The notes under the pieces are model-generated. The model was given only the letters and a program-made list of their open reading frames with translations. It was not told the origin of the DNA and did no database searches. From the NCBI GenBank assembly GCA_039105265.1, contig JAPFFF010000003.1, positions 4,526,001 through 4,590,000 of the forward strand: DNA of 64,000 nt, in the 5' to 3' direction. Origin of the DNA: Tritrichomonas musculus. Lineage: Eukaryota > Parabasalia > Tritrichomonadida > Tritrichomonadidae. The position numbers and the translations under genes were made by a program. Shown here in pieces: positions 19,121 to 29,600 of this stretch. Numbering within the stretch: the first letter of the stretch is position 1; each line of letters opens with the position of its first letter.

Positions 19121-19903
19121 TCAATGTTGAACGAGAGGTGGCACTTCATGTAAGTCCAAAAAATTCAAAACACAGAATTTCTGATTTTTAATTTGATCAA
19201 GCCATTCTTCGAATGAATCTTGTGAATAAATAATATTTGATGGATCATCACATTTAATTGTGCTTGTTTTAGGTGGTGATGGAGAAGAGGGAACTGATGA
19301 TTTTGAAGGAAACTGGTTGGCTGATAAAGAATAAGGAACAAATGAATATTGATTTGGCATGCTATCACAAATGATTGAGCTATTAGCATAAGATGAATTC
19401 ATTTGAGGTTGCGAAACACATGAAGACATATAAGGCTGATAGCACTTGTTATGATCGCTGCTTATAACATTTAATTGACCAATCAGCTCATTTACTCTCG
19501 CTTTTACTGATGTATTCCATCTGTTTTTCACCATTGTATCTGTTCTTCCAGGAAAATATTTGGCAATTTCGGCCCACTTATTTCCAAATTCTCTCTGCTT
19601 TAATGCAATGAGAACATCCTCATCTCTTGACCAGGGGCCTTTATTGATGTTCGGATTCAAATGACCATTCCATCTCTCACGAACCTGCTTAGCTGACCTT
19701 CCAAGCTTCAAAGCAATTACATTCCATTTAATAGATTGATTCGAACCTTTAGTTGTGCTTGGGATACCATTACTCATATTTTGTTTGGTAATTCTATTAA
19801 CAAATTGGATAATCTGAAGGTCCTCTGAAACCGAGAATTGGTGTTTCTTAGGAGGGGATACCATAGTTGCGTTTGCTTCATGGCCTATATTACTCAAGTT
19901 CAT
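19121..19903 (-). CDS. R2R3-type Myb DNA-binding protein
   Basis: The gene has 260 codons with an ATG at 19903. Two Myb repeats lie at about residues 22-85 (FSVSEDLQIIQFVNRI, then KWNVIALKLGRSAKQVRERW) and 88-140 (GPWSRDEDVLIALKQREFGN, then WAEIAKYFPGRTDTMVKNRW). The RSAKQVRERW and RTDTMVKNRW recognition helices are the trichomonad R2R3 signature. Repeat 1 carries a Ser/Thr/Asn-rich loop (residues about 45-57). The C-terminal half is Ser/Pro/Gln-rich and probably disordered, so it may be regulatory. Known: trichomonad Mybs are an expanded family of transcription factors that bind promoter elements near initiators. The target genes cannot be read here. The gene stands alone between relics and a long AT-rich gap. 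Confidence 0.93.
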   Translation of the reverse strand: MNLSNIGHEANATMVSPPKKHQFSVSEDLQIIQFVNRITKQNMSNGIPSTTKGSNQSIKWNVIALKLGRSAKQVRERWNGHLNPNINKGPWSRDEDVLIALKQREFGNKWAEIAKYFPGRTDTMVKNRWNTSVKARVNELIGQLNVISSDHNKCYQPYMSSCVSQPQMNSSYANSSIICDSMPNQYSFVPYSLSANQFPSKSSVPSSPSPPKTSTIKCDDPSNIIYSQDSFEEWLDQIKNQKFCVLNFLDLHEVPPLVQH

Positions 19904-21006
19904 AATCTTTTTAAATAAATAGAAATAACTGCTAAGCGATTATTTTAGGAATAATCAATTTTTTATTATTATTATTGCGATAAATATAATATATATTAAA
20001 TAATAATTTAAAATATTAATTTTAAATTAAGTATATATATATTATAAATGTATTAGTTCATTAAAATATATCATAAATATTAAGAAAAATTAAAAATAAA
20101 AAATCAATGTAATAGTCTATTTTCTAAGTAATTTTTTTAATTTGAATGATGTTTATTTTATTTTGAGATCATTCAAAATGAAAAAATTCCACTGAATTAT
20201 CGATGGTAATTCAATTGAAAATTGAATAATAAAATTCAAAATCTTTAAATTCAATATTTTAATCACAAACTTTTTCATAATTAAAAAAAGGATAGTTCTA
20301 AAATGAATAAAATTGATTGAAATTTTATACAAATCGTTCTAAATGATTTTTAACATTTTTAAATCTGTTCAAAATAATAACTAGTTTATCTTCAATAAAT
20401 GCTTTATAATATAAAAATGTTTTTTGTATTAAATTTCTGAATATATCAGAAAATTGAATAATATAAACAATCACTTTTTATTGTTTGCTAAAATCCCATC
20501 AATTATATATTATTTGAAATTTTAGATGTTTCGATTTGCTTTTTTCATTGATTAATTAATTTAAATATTTTATTTTGACTTTTTAAACTTTTGTTTTAGC
20601 TTTCCTTGAGTTTGAATTACAATTTTTTTTTATATAATCTAACAAGTTTAATCATACTATATTCTTTAATATATTATCAATATTGCTTTTTCATCATTTC
20701 TATTAGATGCTTTACACTTATCATACCAATTTTAATAATCAAATTAAAATTCGCATAAAATGCGAAGCCAATTACAAATGCTACCATTTTTTTAATTGAA
20801 ACATCTATATTTCGTTTTTATTGTTTGCCGATAAAAATATATATTCATTTATTGCATTCTTTTTATTAATTTGAGAAGATTAGTCCCATCAAAAATATCA
20901 GCTGAACTGATATTTGTTAAAAATTCTACTTCTTTTTATATGAAATGTCTGGTTCAAATTTTGGTATCGTAAATTTTACGTTTATAAAATTATTATCCAA
21001 AATTTT
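19904..21006. other. Long AT-rich intergenic region
   Basis: It separates the minus-strand Myb gene from the plus-strand 205-aa gene, so it holds both 5' flanks. The sequence is almost pure A/T with short runs. I see no coding potential, RNA gene or clear repeat. Core promoter elements cannot be assigned with confidence by eye. Confidence 0.6.
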
Positions 21007-21624
21007 ATGTCTTCTAAAGTAATCGAAATCTATAGGAAAAATCTTCGACATGAAATCATCAAAAGATTTCCAACTTTTTCATCAAGAGAAATTTATACCG
21101 CATTAAAATCACCTAATTTACCGGACCTTTTTTTCGAAAATTTATTTCCAATTTGCGAATCAATAGAAATTCCAACATCTTCACTTCCAAATATATTTAT
21201 TCCTTATAGAATTTTTTCAAATCGAATTTCTGAAGAAAGGTTTATAAATTTCCTTGAAGATGAAGTTACTTGTAAATCAATTCCTAATAAACTACCTCCT
21301 AACATTACAGATGAACAAATTGCCATTTTATCAAAATTAGCAAATGCAATTAGAACTCATAGGACTCAAGCTACGCCTTCAAAAAAAGCTGGGTTATGTT
21401 CTGAACGTCCATCTTACTCTCAACAATGGATTTATTTAACACGCCTCAATTATAACAAGGGTGAAAATGCTAAAGTCAGGCTTTCATCATTACTTCACTT
21501 CGCTGCAGAAATGAATTTATCTTTTTCTCCAGAGAAGTTACTTGATGCTATTTTTACATTTTTTGAGAAGAAATTTGATTCAATCAACTTTGAACAATTT
21601 ACTCATCTCATGGAAACATTTTAA
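21007..21624 (+). CDS. Conserved-looking hypothetical protein, 205 aa, family not recognised
   Basis: Starts at an ATG at 21007 and is intact to TAA. The protein looks mostly helical and soluble, with no signal peptide or membrane segment. The C-terminal third (about residues 155-205) has an amphipathic pattern, DAIFTFFEKKFDSINFEQFT, that recalls a degenerate EF-hand pair, but no complete calcium loop (DxDxDG) is present, so I do not call it one. The middle has a basic patch (RTHRTQATPSKKAG). Codon use and base composition match the neighbouring host genes. It is tail-to-tail with the C2-like gene, with about 220 bp between the stops. Confidence 0.7.
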   Translation: MSSKVIEIYRKNLRHEIIKRFPTFSSREIYTALKSPNLPDLFFENLFPICESIEIPTSSLPNIFIPYRIFSNRISEERFINFLEDEVTCKSIPNKLPPNITDEQIAILSKLANAIRTHRTQATPSKKAGLCSERPSYSQQWIYLTRLNYNKGENAKVRLSSLLHFAAEMNLSFSPEKLLDAIFTFFEKKFDSINFEQFTHLMETF

Positions 21625-21842
21625 TAATTGCTATCAAGATTTTAGCACATATGTTTTTTAAAATATTACTTCATAAAAAAATGTTTTTAATATCAAATCA
21701 TTATCTTTTTTTTTTTTTTTTTTAATTATTTTTCCAAGCTCTATATTTAATATACATTTATGGGCCATTTCAAATCTTGAAACAGAAAATAAAAATAGGT
21801 TCAAAGGGCTTTCTCTTACAATTCGATTATTCATTTGCACTA
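21625..21842. other. Convergent 3' spacer
   Basis: The 218 bp between the stop codons of the 205-aa gene (plus) and the C2-like gene (minus). It contains a T-run of about 20. A 60-codon minus-strand open frame here (21658-21840) has no feature to support it as a gene. Confidence 0.5.
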
Positions 21843-22712
21843 TTATGTTTTTTGAACTAAGTTTCTCTTAAGCATTGATGTTTGATCCAATCTGATATAA
21901 AAGTTTTCATCTAAGTTAATTGAAGCTGTTTTTGTTTTTTCTTTTCCAACAAGTTCCTTCAAAGAGTTTAATCTGGATTGACGATTGTCACCTTCTATTA
22001 GATCATATTTTTCAAGATTGAATAAATATTTAATATGTTCTAAATATTTATCTTCTATTATTTGATTTTTAGTTACTGAAGCAATAATATCATCTTTATC
22101 CCCATCTATATAATCTTTACCAAATGTTTTCGGTTCTATTCTTGGAAATAAAATATTTTTGTTTTTGGATTTTGCTTGAAGTGATTGATCATTGATTTGC
22201 ATCGAATATCCATATCCATATGTACCATACATAAACCTAATTTTCATACTGATAGATCCAGTAATATTTGTATTCTTTTGATAGAAATTAAAAGAACTTT
22301 CATATTCGTTCAATGGTATAATATCATACAAATGCAATATTAAAGAACCTATTATTTCTTTTTCTTCTTCTTTTTCCTCTTCCTCTATTTGAGAAGGAAA
22401 AACATTTGAAAGTTCAATTGTAAAAATTAATGAATTTAATGGATGATTTTTCGTTGGATAAACATGAACTGGGATATTTAATTGTTGATTCCAGCATGGA
22501 TAGCCATCATTATAAGAAACAGGCTTAAATGAACGAGAAAATTCACCATTTCGAACTACAAGTGTCAGATTTTGAGAAGATGGATCATACAATCCCATAA
22601 TATAATTTTTAACTATTTTTTTTGTAAGGCTCATTTTCCTTCCAGATTCAAGAGCAATAGAAACAATCCCATCACCACCAATTTCATCAAATGCAGGATC
22701 AAGCTTTTGCAT
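21843..22712 (-). CDS. C2-domain-like protein, 289 aa
   Basis: The start is taken at the ATG at 22712 (MQKLDPAFDEIGGDG); the open frame reaches a little further up only through a TTG. Residues about 30-165 fit a C2 beta sandwich. There is a first-strand region with TLVVRNGEFSRSF, then YNDGYPCWNQQLNIPVHV as in C2 domains where a substrate-facing loop meets the next strand, then IGSLILHLYDIIPL, and ITGSISMKIRFMYGTYGYGY at the end. An acidic EEEEKEEEKE loop lies near residue 113. The C-terminal 110 residues are charged and helical. Known: C2 domains bind membranes or proteins. The usual calcium-binding aspartates are not obvious, so a calcium-independent role is likely (inference). It is divergent from the MGCC gene at 22791. 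Confidence 0.55.
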   Translation of the reverse strand: MQKLDPAFDEIGGDGIVSIALESGRKMSLTKKIVKNYIMGLYDPSSQNLTLVVRNGEFSRSFKPVSYNDGYPCWNQQLNIPVHVYPTKNHPLNSLIFTIELSNVFPSQIEEEEKEEEKEIIGSLILHLYDIIPLNEYESSFNFYQKNTNITGSISMKIRFMYGTYGYGYSMQINDQSLQAKSKNKNILFPRIEPKTFGKDYIDGDKDDIIASVTKNQIIEDKYLEHIKYLFNLEKYDLIEGDNRQSRLNSLKELVGKEKTKTASINLDENFYIRLDQTSMLKRNLVQKT

Positions 22713-22790
22713 CCTTCTATTTTTATTCAATTTATAAATTCAAAGACCAAATAATATTTCAAAAAGTTATACAACTTCAATAAAGTTATA
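22713..22790. promoter_or_regulatory. Short shared 5' region between divergent genes
   Basis: Only 78 bp lie between the two start codons (22712 on minus, 22791 on plus). Both promoters must be inside it or overlap the neighbouring coding sequence. AT-rich motifs such as TTCAATAAAG just before 22791 resemble a loose initiator, but this is weak by eye. Confidence 0.5.
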
Positions 22791-23252
22791 ATGGGTTGCT
22801 GCTCTTCTGGCGTTGAAAAACAAAAAGGAATTAATGAGTCTTATATCGAAATACCTCTTTTACAAACGTCGCGAACAACTGAAAATACGAATAAAACACC
22901 TTATTATACCATGGATGATATACCAAGAAAACCCTCATATGAAGGAAATATTATTGAACATTCAACATTATCTGTTGTAGCAACTCCAGAAGTCGAAGAG
23001 TCCCGCAAACAAACATTTAAAGAGTGCTTTTCACATATTGATGTTAACACTTTTCAAAATGTTCCATTTATGTCTGTTCAATCACATCTCAGCGCACCTC
23101 AATACGATTCATTGCAACAATCTCAGTTCCAAACTCATAAGTTTGAAGAATATTCTCAATTTTTAGATCGAGTCATTAATTCTATTCTTGTACCTCTACA
23201 AGAAATGAAGGTTCAAGATGAAACAAACCTTACTACTTTGTTAGATCAATGA
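22791..23252 (+). CDS. Small dually lipidated adaptor, LAMTOR1/p18-like candidate
   Basis: 153 codons from an ATG. The N-terminus MGCCSS is a textbook myristoylation (Gly2) plus double palmitoylation (Cys3, Cys4) signal, so the protein should sit on an endomembrane or the plasma membrane. The length (153 aa) matches LAMTOR1 (161 aa in human, MGCCYSS start). Two further segments fit: FKECFSHIDVNTF near residues 81-93 against the LAMTOR1 SNIIDVS region, and a C-terminal amphipathic helix LDRVINSILVPLQEMKVQDE that resembles the end of LAMTOR1. The middle is disordered. If correct, it would anchor a Ragulator-like complex to lysosome-type membranes for TORC1 signalling. The alternative is a lineage-specific lipidated protein. 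There are no other Ragulator genes nearby. Confidence 0.5.
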   Translation: MGCCSSGVEKQKGINESYIEIPLLQTSRTTENTNKTPYYTMDDIPRKPSYEGNIIEHSTLSVVATPEVEESRKQTFKECFSHIDVNTFQNVPFMSVQSHLSAPQYDSLQQSQFQTHKFEEYSQFLDRVINSILVPLQEMKVQDETNLTTLLDQ

Positions 23253-23668
23253 TATAGATTTTAAACTTGTTCTGATTTTTATTATTTACTTTTACCCTCA
23301 TCAATTTTTTTATATTGATTTTGGTCATTATGTTTACTAAATAAATAAATAAATAAAAAGAGGAAATCTATAATCTTTTATTATTGACAAATTTTATTTG
23401 ATAAGTAATTATAAAAAACATTAAATATTATACTTATATATACATAATTACCAGATTAAATAATCAAAATCATACTTCTCATACAACATTTCCAAAGAAA
23501 TAAAGAAATTAAAAAAATAAAAAAAAAGTATTACTTTATTCAATTCAAGAACATGACTAAAAAAAAAAATCTTAATTTAAATATAATGCTTTAAAAGATA
23601 AATATATGCATAATATAAAATGATAAGAGTTTTTTTTTTTTTTTTTTTATTTTCATGAAATAAGATTA
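23253..23668. other. Convergent AT-rich spacer
   Basis: Lies between the MGCC gene (plus) and the formin gene (minus). It contains an AAAT microsatellite near 23338-23358 with TAAA motifs that could serve in 3' end formation, and a T-run of about 19 at 23631-23649. No gene is seen. Confidence 0.6.
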
Positions 23669-26600
23669 TTATTTCTTTGTGAAGAATTTTCCAAAAGCGT
23701 TCTTTAAGTTGTCTTTATATTGGGCAACTGTAGCAGCTACAGTTCCACGTGTTTCTTGTTGGAATTGTCCCAATGGAGTCTCTGAATCCGCGTTAGCATT
23801 TGCATTTTCATTCTTTGCAGCACTGATTTGCTGATCGATTGTTGTAGCAATCAACTTTCCTCTGTTAAATTCATTTACAAGAGGAACGAATTTAGAAGCG
23901 AAGACGTCAAATTCTTCATTTTCTTCTTCACCGAAGAACAAAATAGCTTCATTTAGACATTTAATTGCTTCCAAAGACAATTCTTTAGCTGAATCAATTT
24001 TAGCGCGATTTTCTTCATAGAAATTCATAAAAACAGTCCAAAAGTTGTCACCCTCTTTCAGACGATCTTCAGCATTTGGCATTTCGAGCATACATAACAA
24101 AAGTTCTTCTGAATATTTCTGAATAGTTTCATTTGATTTCCTTAATTGTAACTCTTTATTTTCAAGAATAGGCTTCAATATATCTAACTCTTGAATAACA
24201 TCAGGATAACTTCGCGATAAAAACATAGCAATCTCTGTTTCACGAATCTTTTGAAGACTATCTAAGGTGAAACCATAAGCACCACCAAATTCTTCATTTC
24301 CACCATTTGAATAATTACCAATTCTAAGTAAAAGTGCGAAAATTTCTTTAAATTTCTCAGATTGAGTCAGATCTGTCAATGCTTTAGAAATCTGTTCAAG
24401 AGGTGTCACTAATTGTTCAACGTTATTAGAGAAGTTTCTCATAATAATGAGGAATTGAACACGCATCTTTAAACTAGGAATTCCAGCCAAATTTTTCATG
24501 AACTTTTCATATAATGAAAGTTCATTTTCATCCATTGATGAAAGATATTCAGCTTCTTCATCAGTAGGAATGATATCTTGAAGAAGTTCTAATACATCGT
24601 TAGTGAATGTTTGCTCGTAATTGTTTTCATTGACAATGTTCATTGTTCGAAGTAAGTCAACAACTTTTTCTGGATCAAGTTTAGTTAATACGAGGAAGTT
24701 GTTTGAAGATGCAAATTTAAATTGTGGAATGAAATGCGTTGTTGATGAAAACAGTGACGAATCAAAGTTAACTTGACTCTCATCAACAGTTGACCACAAT
24801 GATGTCTTAATTAAATCTTCCTGCAATTTGGTCCATTTGAACAAGCATGTCTTCTTTTCAGGCGGATTAAGAAGTGGCTTTGGTGGAAGCTTCCTTAATG
24901 ATGCATCAGACAACTTCCGGACTCGTTCAAGATGCTGCTCTTCAAGGAGCTGTGCACTTTGTGTTGGCGTCAAATCAACAAGATCTTTCTTTAATTTGGC
25001 ATTCTGTGTTGATTGTCGTTCAATTTCAGAATGAAGCTCGCTGTTGTGTTTCGCAATGGCTTCATATTTTTCTTTGAGATCATGAAGCTCATTCCTAAGT
25101 TGCTCTTTGCTCGTTTCATTCTCTTGGTTGGACAATGAAAGCTGATCAATGATGTCTTTCTGCGATTGAACTTCAATAATCAATCGCTCATTGTCCATCA
25201 ATGTAGACTCAAGCTTGGCAATCGATGCATTGGATGCCTTCTCAATTTCTTCGATTTGAAGTTTAAGCTGAACTGAGTCTTTGTGCGCTTCATCGAGTTG
25301 CAATTTGTATTCTTCAGCTTCTTGCTTGGCTATATCAAGCTCGCTTTGAAGCTTGGACGTATCTGTATTCATTTGCTCAGTTGATTGACTGTTGGCTGAT
25401 TCGAGCTGCGATTTTGTGCTTTGTGTTTCTTCGGTCAGTTTTTCGATCTGTTGTTTAAGTGAGTTGATTTCTTCATTTTGTGTCTGTTTCTCGGTTTCGA
25501 GTTTTTCAATTGATTCCTTCGAGTTCTTTTCAGCTTCTTCGATTTGTGTTTTAAGTTGCATTGAGTCCTTGTGCGCTTCATCAAGCTGTGTCTTGTATTC
25601 TTGCGCTTCTTTCTGTGCTTGCTCAAGCTCGGATTGAAGCTTGGCTGCTTCTTGGCTCGACTGTTCTGAAGACAAACTGTGCTGGCTTAGTTGACTGTTG
25701 GCTGATTCGAGCTGTGATTTGGCAGTTTGTGTCTCTTCGGTCAGTTTTTCGATCTGTTGTTTAAGTGAGTTAATTTCTTCATTTTGTGTCTGTTTCTCGG
25801 TTTCGAGTTTTTCAATTGATTCTTTCGAGTTCTTTTCAGCTTCTTCGATTTGTGCTTTAAGTTGCATTGAGTCCTTGTGCGCTTCGTCAAGCTGCGTCTT
25901 GTATTCTTGCGCTTCTTTCTGTGCTTGTTCAAGCTCGGATTGAAGCTTGGCTGCTTCTTGGCTCGACTGTTCTGAAGACAAGCTGTGCTGGCTTAGTTGA
26001 CTGTTGGCTGATTCGAGCTGCGATTTTGTGCTTTGCGTTTCATCGATCAATTTCTCAATCTGCTGCTTGAGCGAGCTTATTTCTTGGCTGTATTTTTCTT
26101 TTTCATTTTCGATCTCTTTCTGCGACTCTGTCTTGAGCTGCTCTATTTCTTTCTGCGAGGATCCAAGCTGGTCCTTCAGTTCTTGAATCTCTTTGAAGTT
26201 TTCTTCAGACTGGGACTTGAGCGTGTCTATTTCAGTGTCTTTGCTCTTGAGCGAGCTAAGATGAGTCTCCTTGTCTGAGTTGGCTTGATTAAGGTCCTTC
26301 TCGAGCTGTGAATACTTGGACTTGAGGTCGAGGAGCTCTGCCTGCGATGCTGACGCACCTTTCTCAATGGCTTCTTTGGCGGACGCAAGATCAGTCGACT
26401 TTGTGTCGAGCTCGTCTTTTGTTGTCTTCAGTTGAGACTCAAGATCGCTGATTTGCGACTTGAGAGATGCAATTTCTGAGGATTTCTGATCTGCATCTTT
26501 CTGACTGTCTGTCGATTGGCTCTTCAACGATTCAATCTCTTCTTCTTTAGATTTGAGTGCATTCTGAACATCCTCCTTCTCGTTCTTCAATCCTTCAATT

Positions 26601-29600
26601 TCTTGTTCTTTAGATTTGAGTGCATTTTGTGCTTCTTCTTTCTCGTTCTTCAATGTTTCGATTTCTTGTTCTTTAGATTTGAGCGCATTCTGAGCTTCTT
26701 CTTTCTCGTTCTTTAGTGCTTCGATTTCTTGTTCTTTAGATTTGAGCGCATTCTGAGCTTCTTCTTTCTCGTTCTTTAGTGCTTCGATTTCTTGTTCTTT
26801 AGATTTGAGCGCATTCTGAGCTTCTTCTTTCTCATTCTTCAATGTTTCGATTTCTTGTTCTTTAGATTTGAGTGCATTTTGTGCTTCTTCTTTCTCATTC
26901 TTTAGTGCTTCGATTTCTTGGTCTTTAGACTTGTGCGTGTTTTGAGATTCTTCAGATTGATTCCTCAATCCTTCAATTTCTTGTTCCTTTGCCTTAAGCG
27001 TATTTTGAGCTTCTTCTTTCTCGTTCTTCAATCCTTCAATTTCTTGCTCTTTAGATTTGAGTGCATTTTGTGCTTCTTCTTTCTCGTTCTTTAATGTCTC
27101 GATTTCTTGTTCCTTTGCCTTAAGTGCATTTTGAGCTTCTTCTTTCTCATTCTTCAATCCTTCAATTTCTTGTTCTTTAGATTTGAGTGAATTTTGTGCT
27201 TCTTCTTTCTCGTTCTTTAGTGCTTCGATTTCTTGGTCTTTAGACTTGTGCGTGTTTTGAGATTCTTCAGATTGATTCCTCAATCCTTCAATTTCTTGTT
27301 CCTTTGCCTTAAGCGTATTTTGAGCTTCTTTTTTCTCGTTCTTCAATCCTTCAATTTCTTGCTCTTTAGATTTGAGTGAATTTTGAACTTCTTCTTTTTC
27401 ATTCTTCAATGCTTCATTTTCCTGTTCTTTGGATTTGAGTGCATTTTGTGTTTCTTCTTTCTCGTTCTTTAATGTTTCAATTTCTTGTTCTTTAGATTTG
27501 AGAGCGTTTTGATCGTTTTGAGCTTGATCCTTTAATTTAGTGATTTCTTGCTCATTTGATTCAACTTTTTCATTAGCTGTCTTCAGTTCGCTACTTTTAG
27601 TTGAAATGTCATCGTTTAACTTTTCAACTTGCTTCTTCAAGTCCTCTATCTCGTCTTTTTGGGTTGACAATTGCTTATCTTTTTCAACGAGCTGGGTCTG
27701 AAGTTGCTCATCGTTTGATCCTTTGGAAAGGAGCTCAGAAATCTGTTTATTCAACTCATCCTCTTTAGAAGAAGCAGACTTCAACTCATCTTCTTTAGAT
27801 GAAATAGTTTGATTCAACCTTTCAATCTGTGAATCTTTATCAGAGACGGAACTTTCTAGTTCTTTAACTTTTCCTTGCAAAGAGTCAATTTGACTTTGAA
27901 GATTTGAATTAGAATCTGCTGAAGATTTCTCAACGTTTTGTTTTTCAAGTGTCAAAGCGTTGACTTGATTATTTGCATCTTCAAGTTGTTGCTTAAGTGA
28001 AGACAATTCAGATTCAAGAGAAGATTTCGAATCATTCAATTCTTGTTTCATTTTTTCAAGATCCTTTTCAACAGACTCCTTTTGGCCTTGAAGAGACTCA
28101 AGTGAAGCCTCTTTTGAGCTTAATTGTGACTTAACTTGGTCAAGCTCGGAAGTAAGATTTGAAATCTTTTCATTTGATTCATCAATTTGTGCTTTCAATG
28201 AATTGACTTCAGTTGCTGATTGATCGGCTGCACTTGAATGTTGTGAAATTTGGGATTTAAGATTGCTATTTTCTTCTTTAAGAGCTGATATTTCATTTGA
28301 ACTTAATTCGTTCGACTTTTTGAGAGAATCAATTTCTTGTTCAGCTTTTGAGCATTCTTCTGTCTTTTGAAGAAGTTTATCATTTATTTCTTGAATTTGT
28401 TTAGTTAATTGGTCAAGTTCTGCTTTAGATTGTTCTGATTGAGAAAGTTGTGATTTTAATTGTTCTAATTCGCTTGCAATTTTAGCATTTTCTTCTTTTA
28501 ATGTGCTTAATTCATTTCCTTGGGCTTCCTTGTCTTTAATTAGATTTAATTGTTGCTCACTGTCACTTTTAAGTGTGTTGTTTTCACTAAGGAGAGTTTC
28601 TACTTGTTTTTTAAGTTGATCTATTTCAGTTAACAATTCAGTGTTTTTATCGTCTTTTTCTTTGCTTGCTGCCAAATGCTGGGCATTTTCGGTCTTAAGA
28701 CTATTTCTTTCTTGAAGAACTGCTATTAATTTCTTCTTAAGTGTAGTGATTTCGTTGGAAAGTTCTGCTTTTTGAGTATCTTTTTCTTTAGTGGCGGCTA
28801 AATGTTGTTGATTCTGATTTTTAAGGGTTTCATTCTCAGAACGAAGTGTTTCCAATTGCGATTTAAGTTGTGCAACTTCTGTCTTATGGTCTTGAGCTTC
28901 TTTCTGATAATTAGAATATTTCGCAATTTCTTCTTTCAAGCCTTTGTTTTCTTGAAGTGCAGCTAATAATTTCTTCTTTACTTGCGTAACTTCATTTTTA
29001 TCATCGGCCTTGGCTTTGGGTTCAGGAGCTGCTTTTTCAACAGGTTCTTGAGGTTGTGGAGCTTCGGCTGCAGCTGGTGGCGTCGCTTCTGCTGTAGCTG
29101 AAACAATTTTACATAATTTTGAAAGATCAAGTGATGCAAGTTCAGTATCACATATGTAATATGATTCTTGATATAGTTGCTTGTGCGATTCTTGAGCTTT
29201 GTACTTTGCTGCTGTAAATTGTAATTCGATTGGCTGAGGATTTGCAGCTGCTGAGGCAGCAGCAACAGCAAGTTTGTTTTTGTCGTTTTTGCTTAAGAAA
29301 TAACGATAAATGATTAAAAAGTTATGCAAAAATGCAAGAAGACTGATCCTTGACATTTTGAAATTAATTAAAACATCATAAAGCGAGAGCAAAAATGAGT
29401 GATAAAGTTTTGGAGGCTGAGCGAGTTCTTTGATTGATTTTGATAAAGATTTGATGGAGAAAGGATTTGCCATAACTGATGCTGAAATCGTTTTGAGCAT
29501 ATAAATATCGGAATTGAATCTTTGCTTGATTGGCTCAATTATTTTATTTGTTGGGTCTGCTTTGACAGCTTTAAAGGAGTTGATATAATCATTCTTTTCC

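Noticed and set aside
21007-21624. Calling the 205-aa protein an EF-hand protein
   Set aside because: The helix pattern is suggestive, but no complete calcium-binding loop is present.
22713-22730. Six extra N-terminal codons (MNKNRR) for the C2-like gene
   Set aside because: That start is a TTG. The first ATG at 22712 is the better eukaryotic start.
24828-26716. Several plus-strand Cys/Ser-rich and Phe-rich open frames
   Set aside because: Antisense shadows of the formin coiled-coil repeats; they recur at the repeat period.
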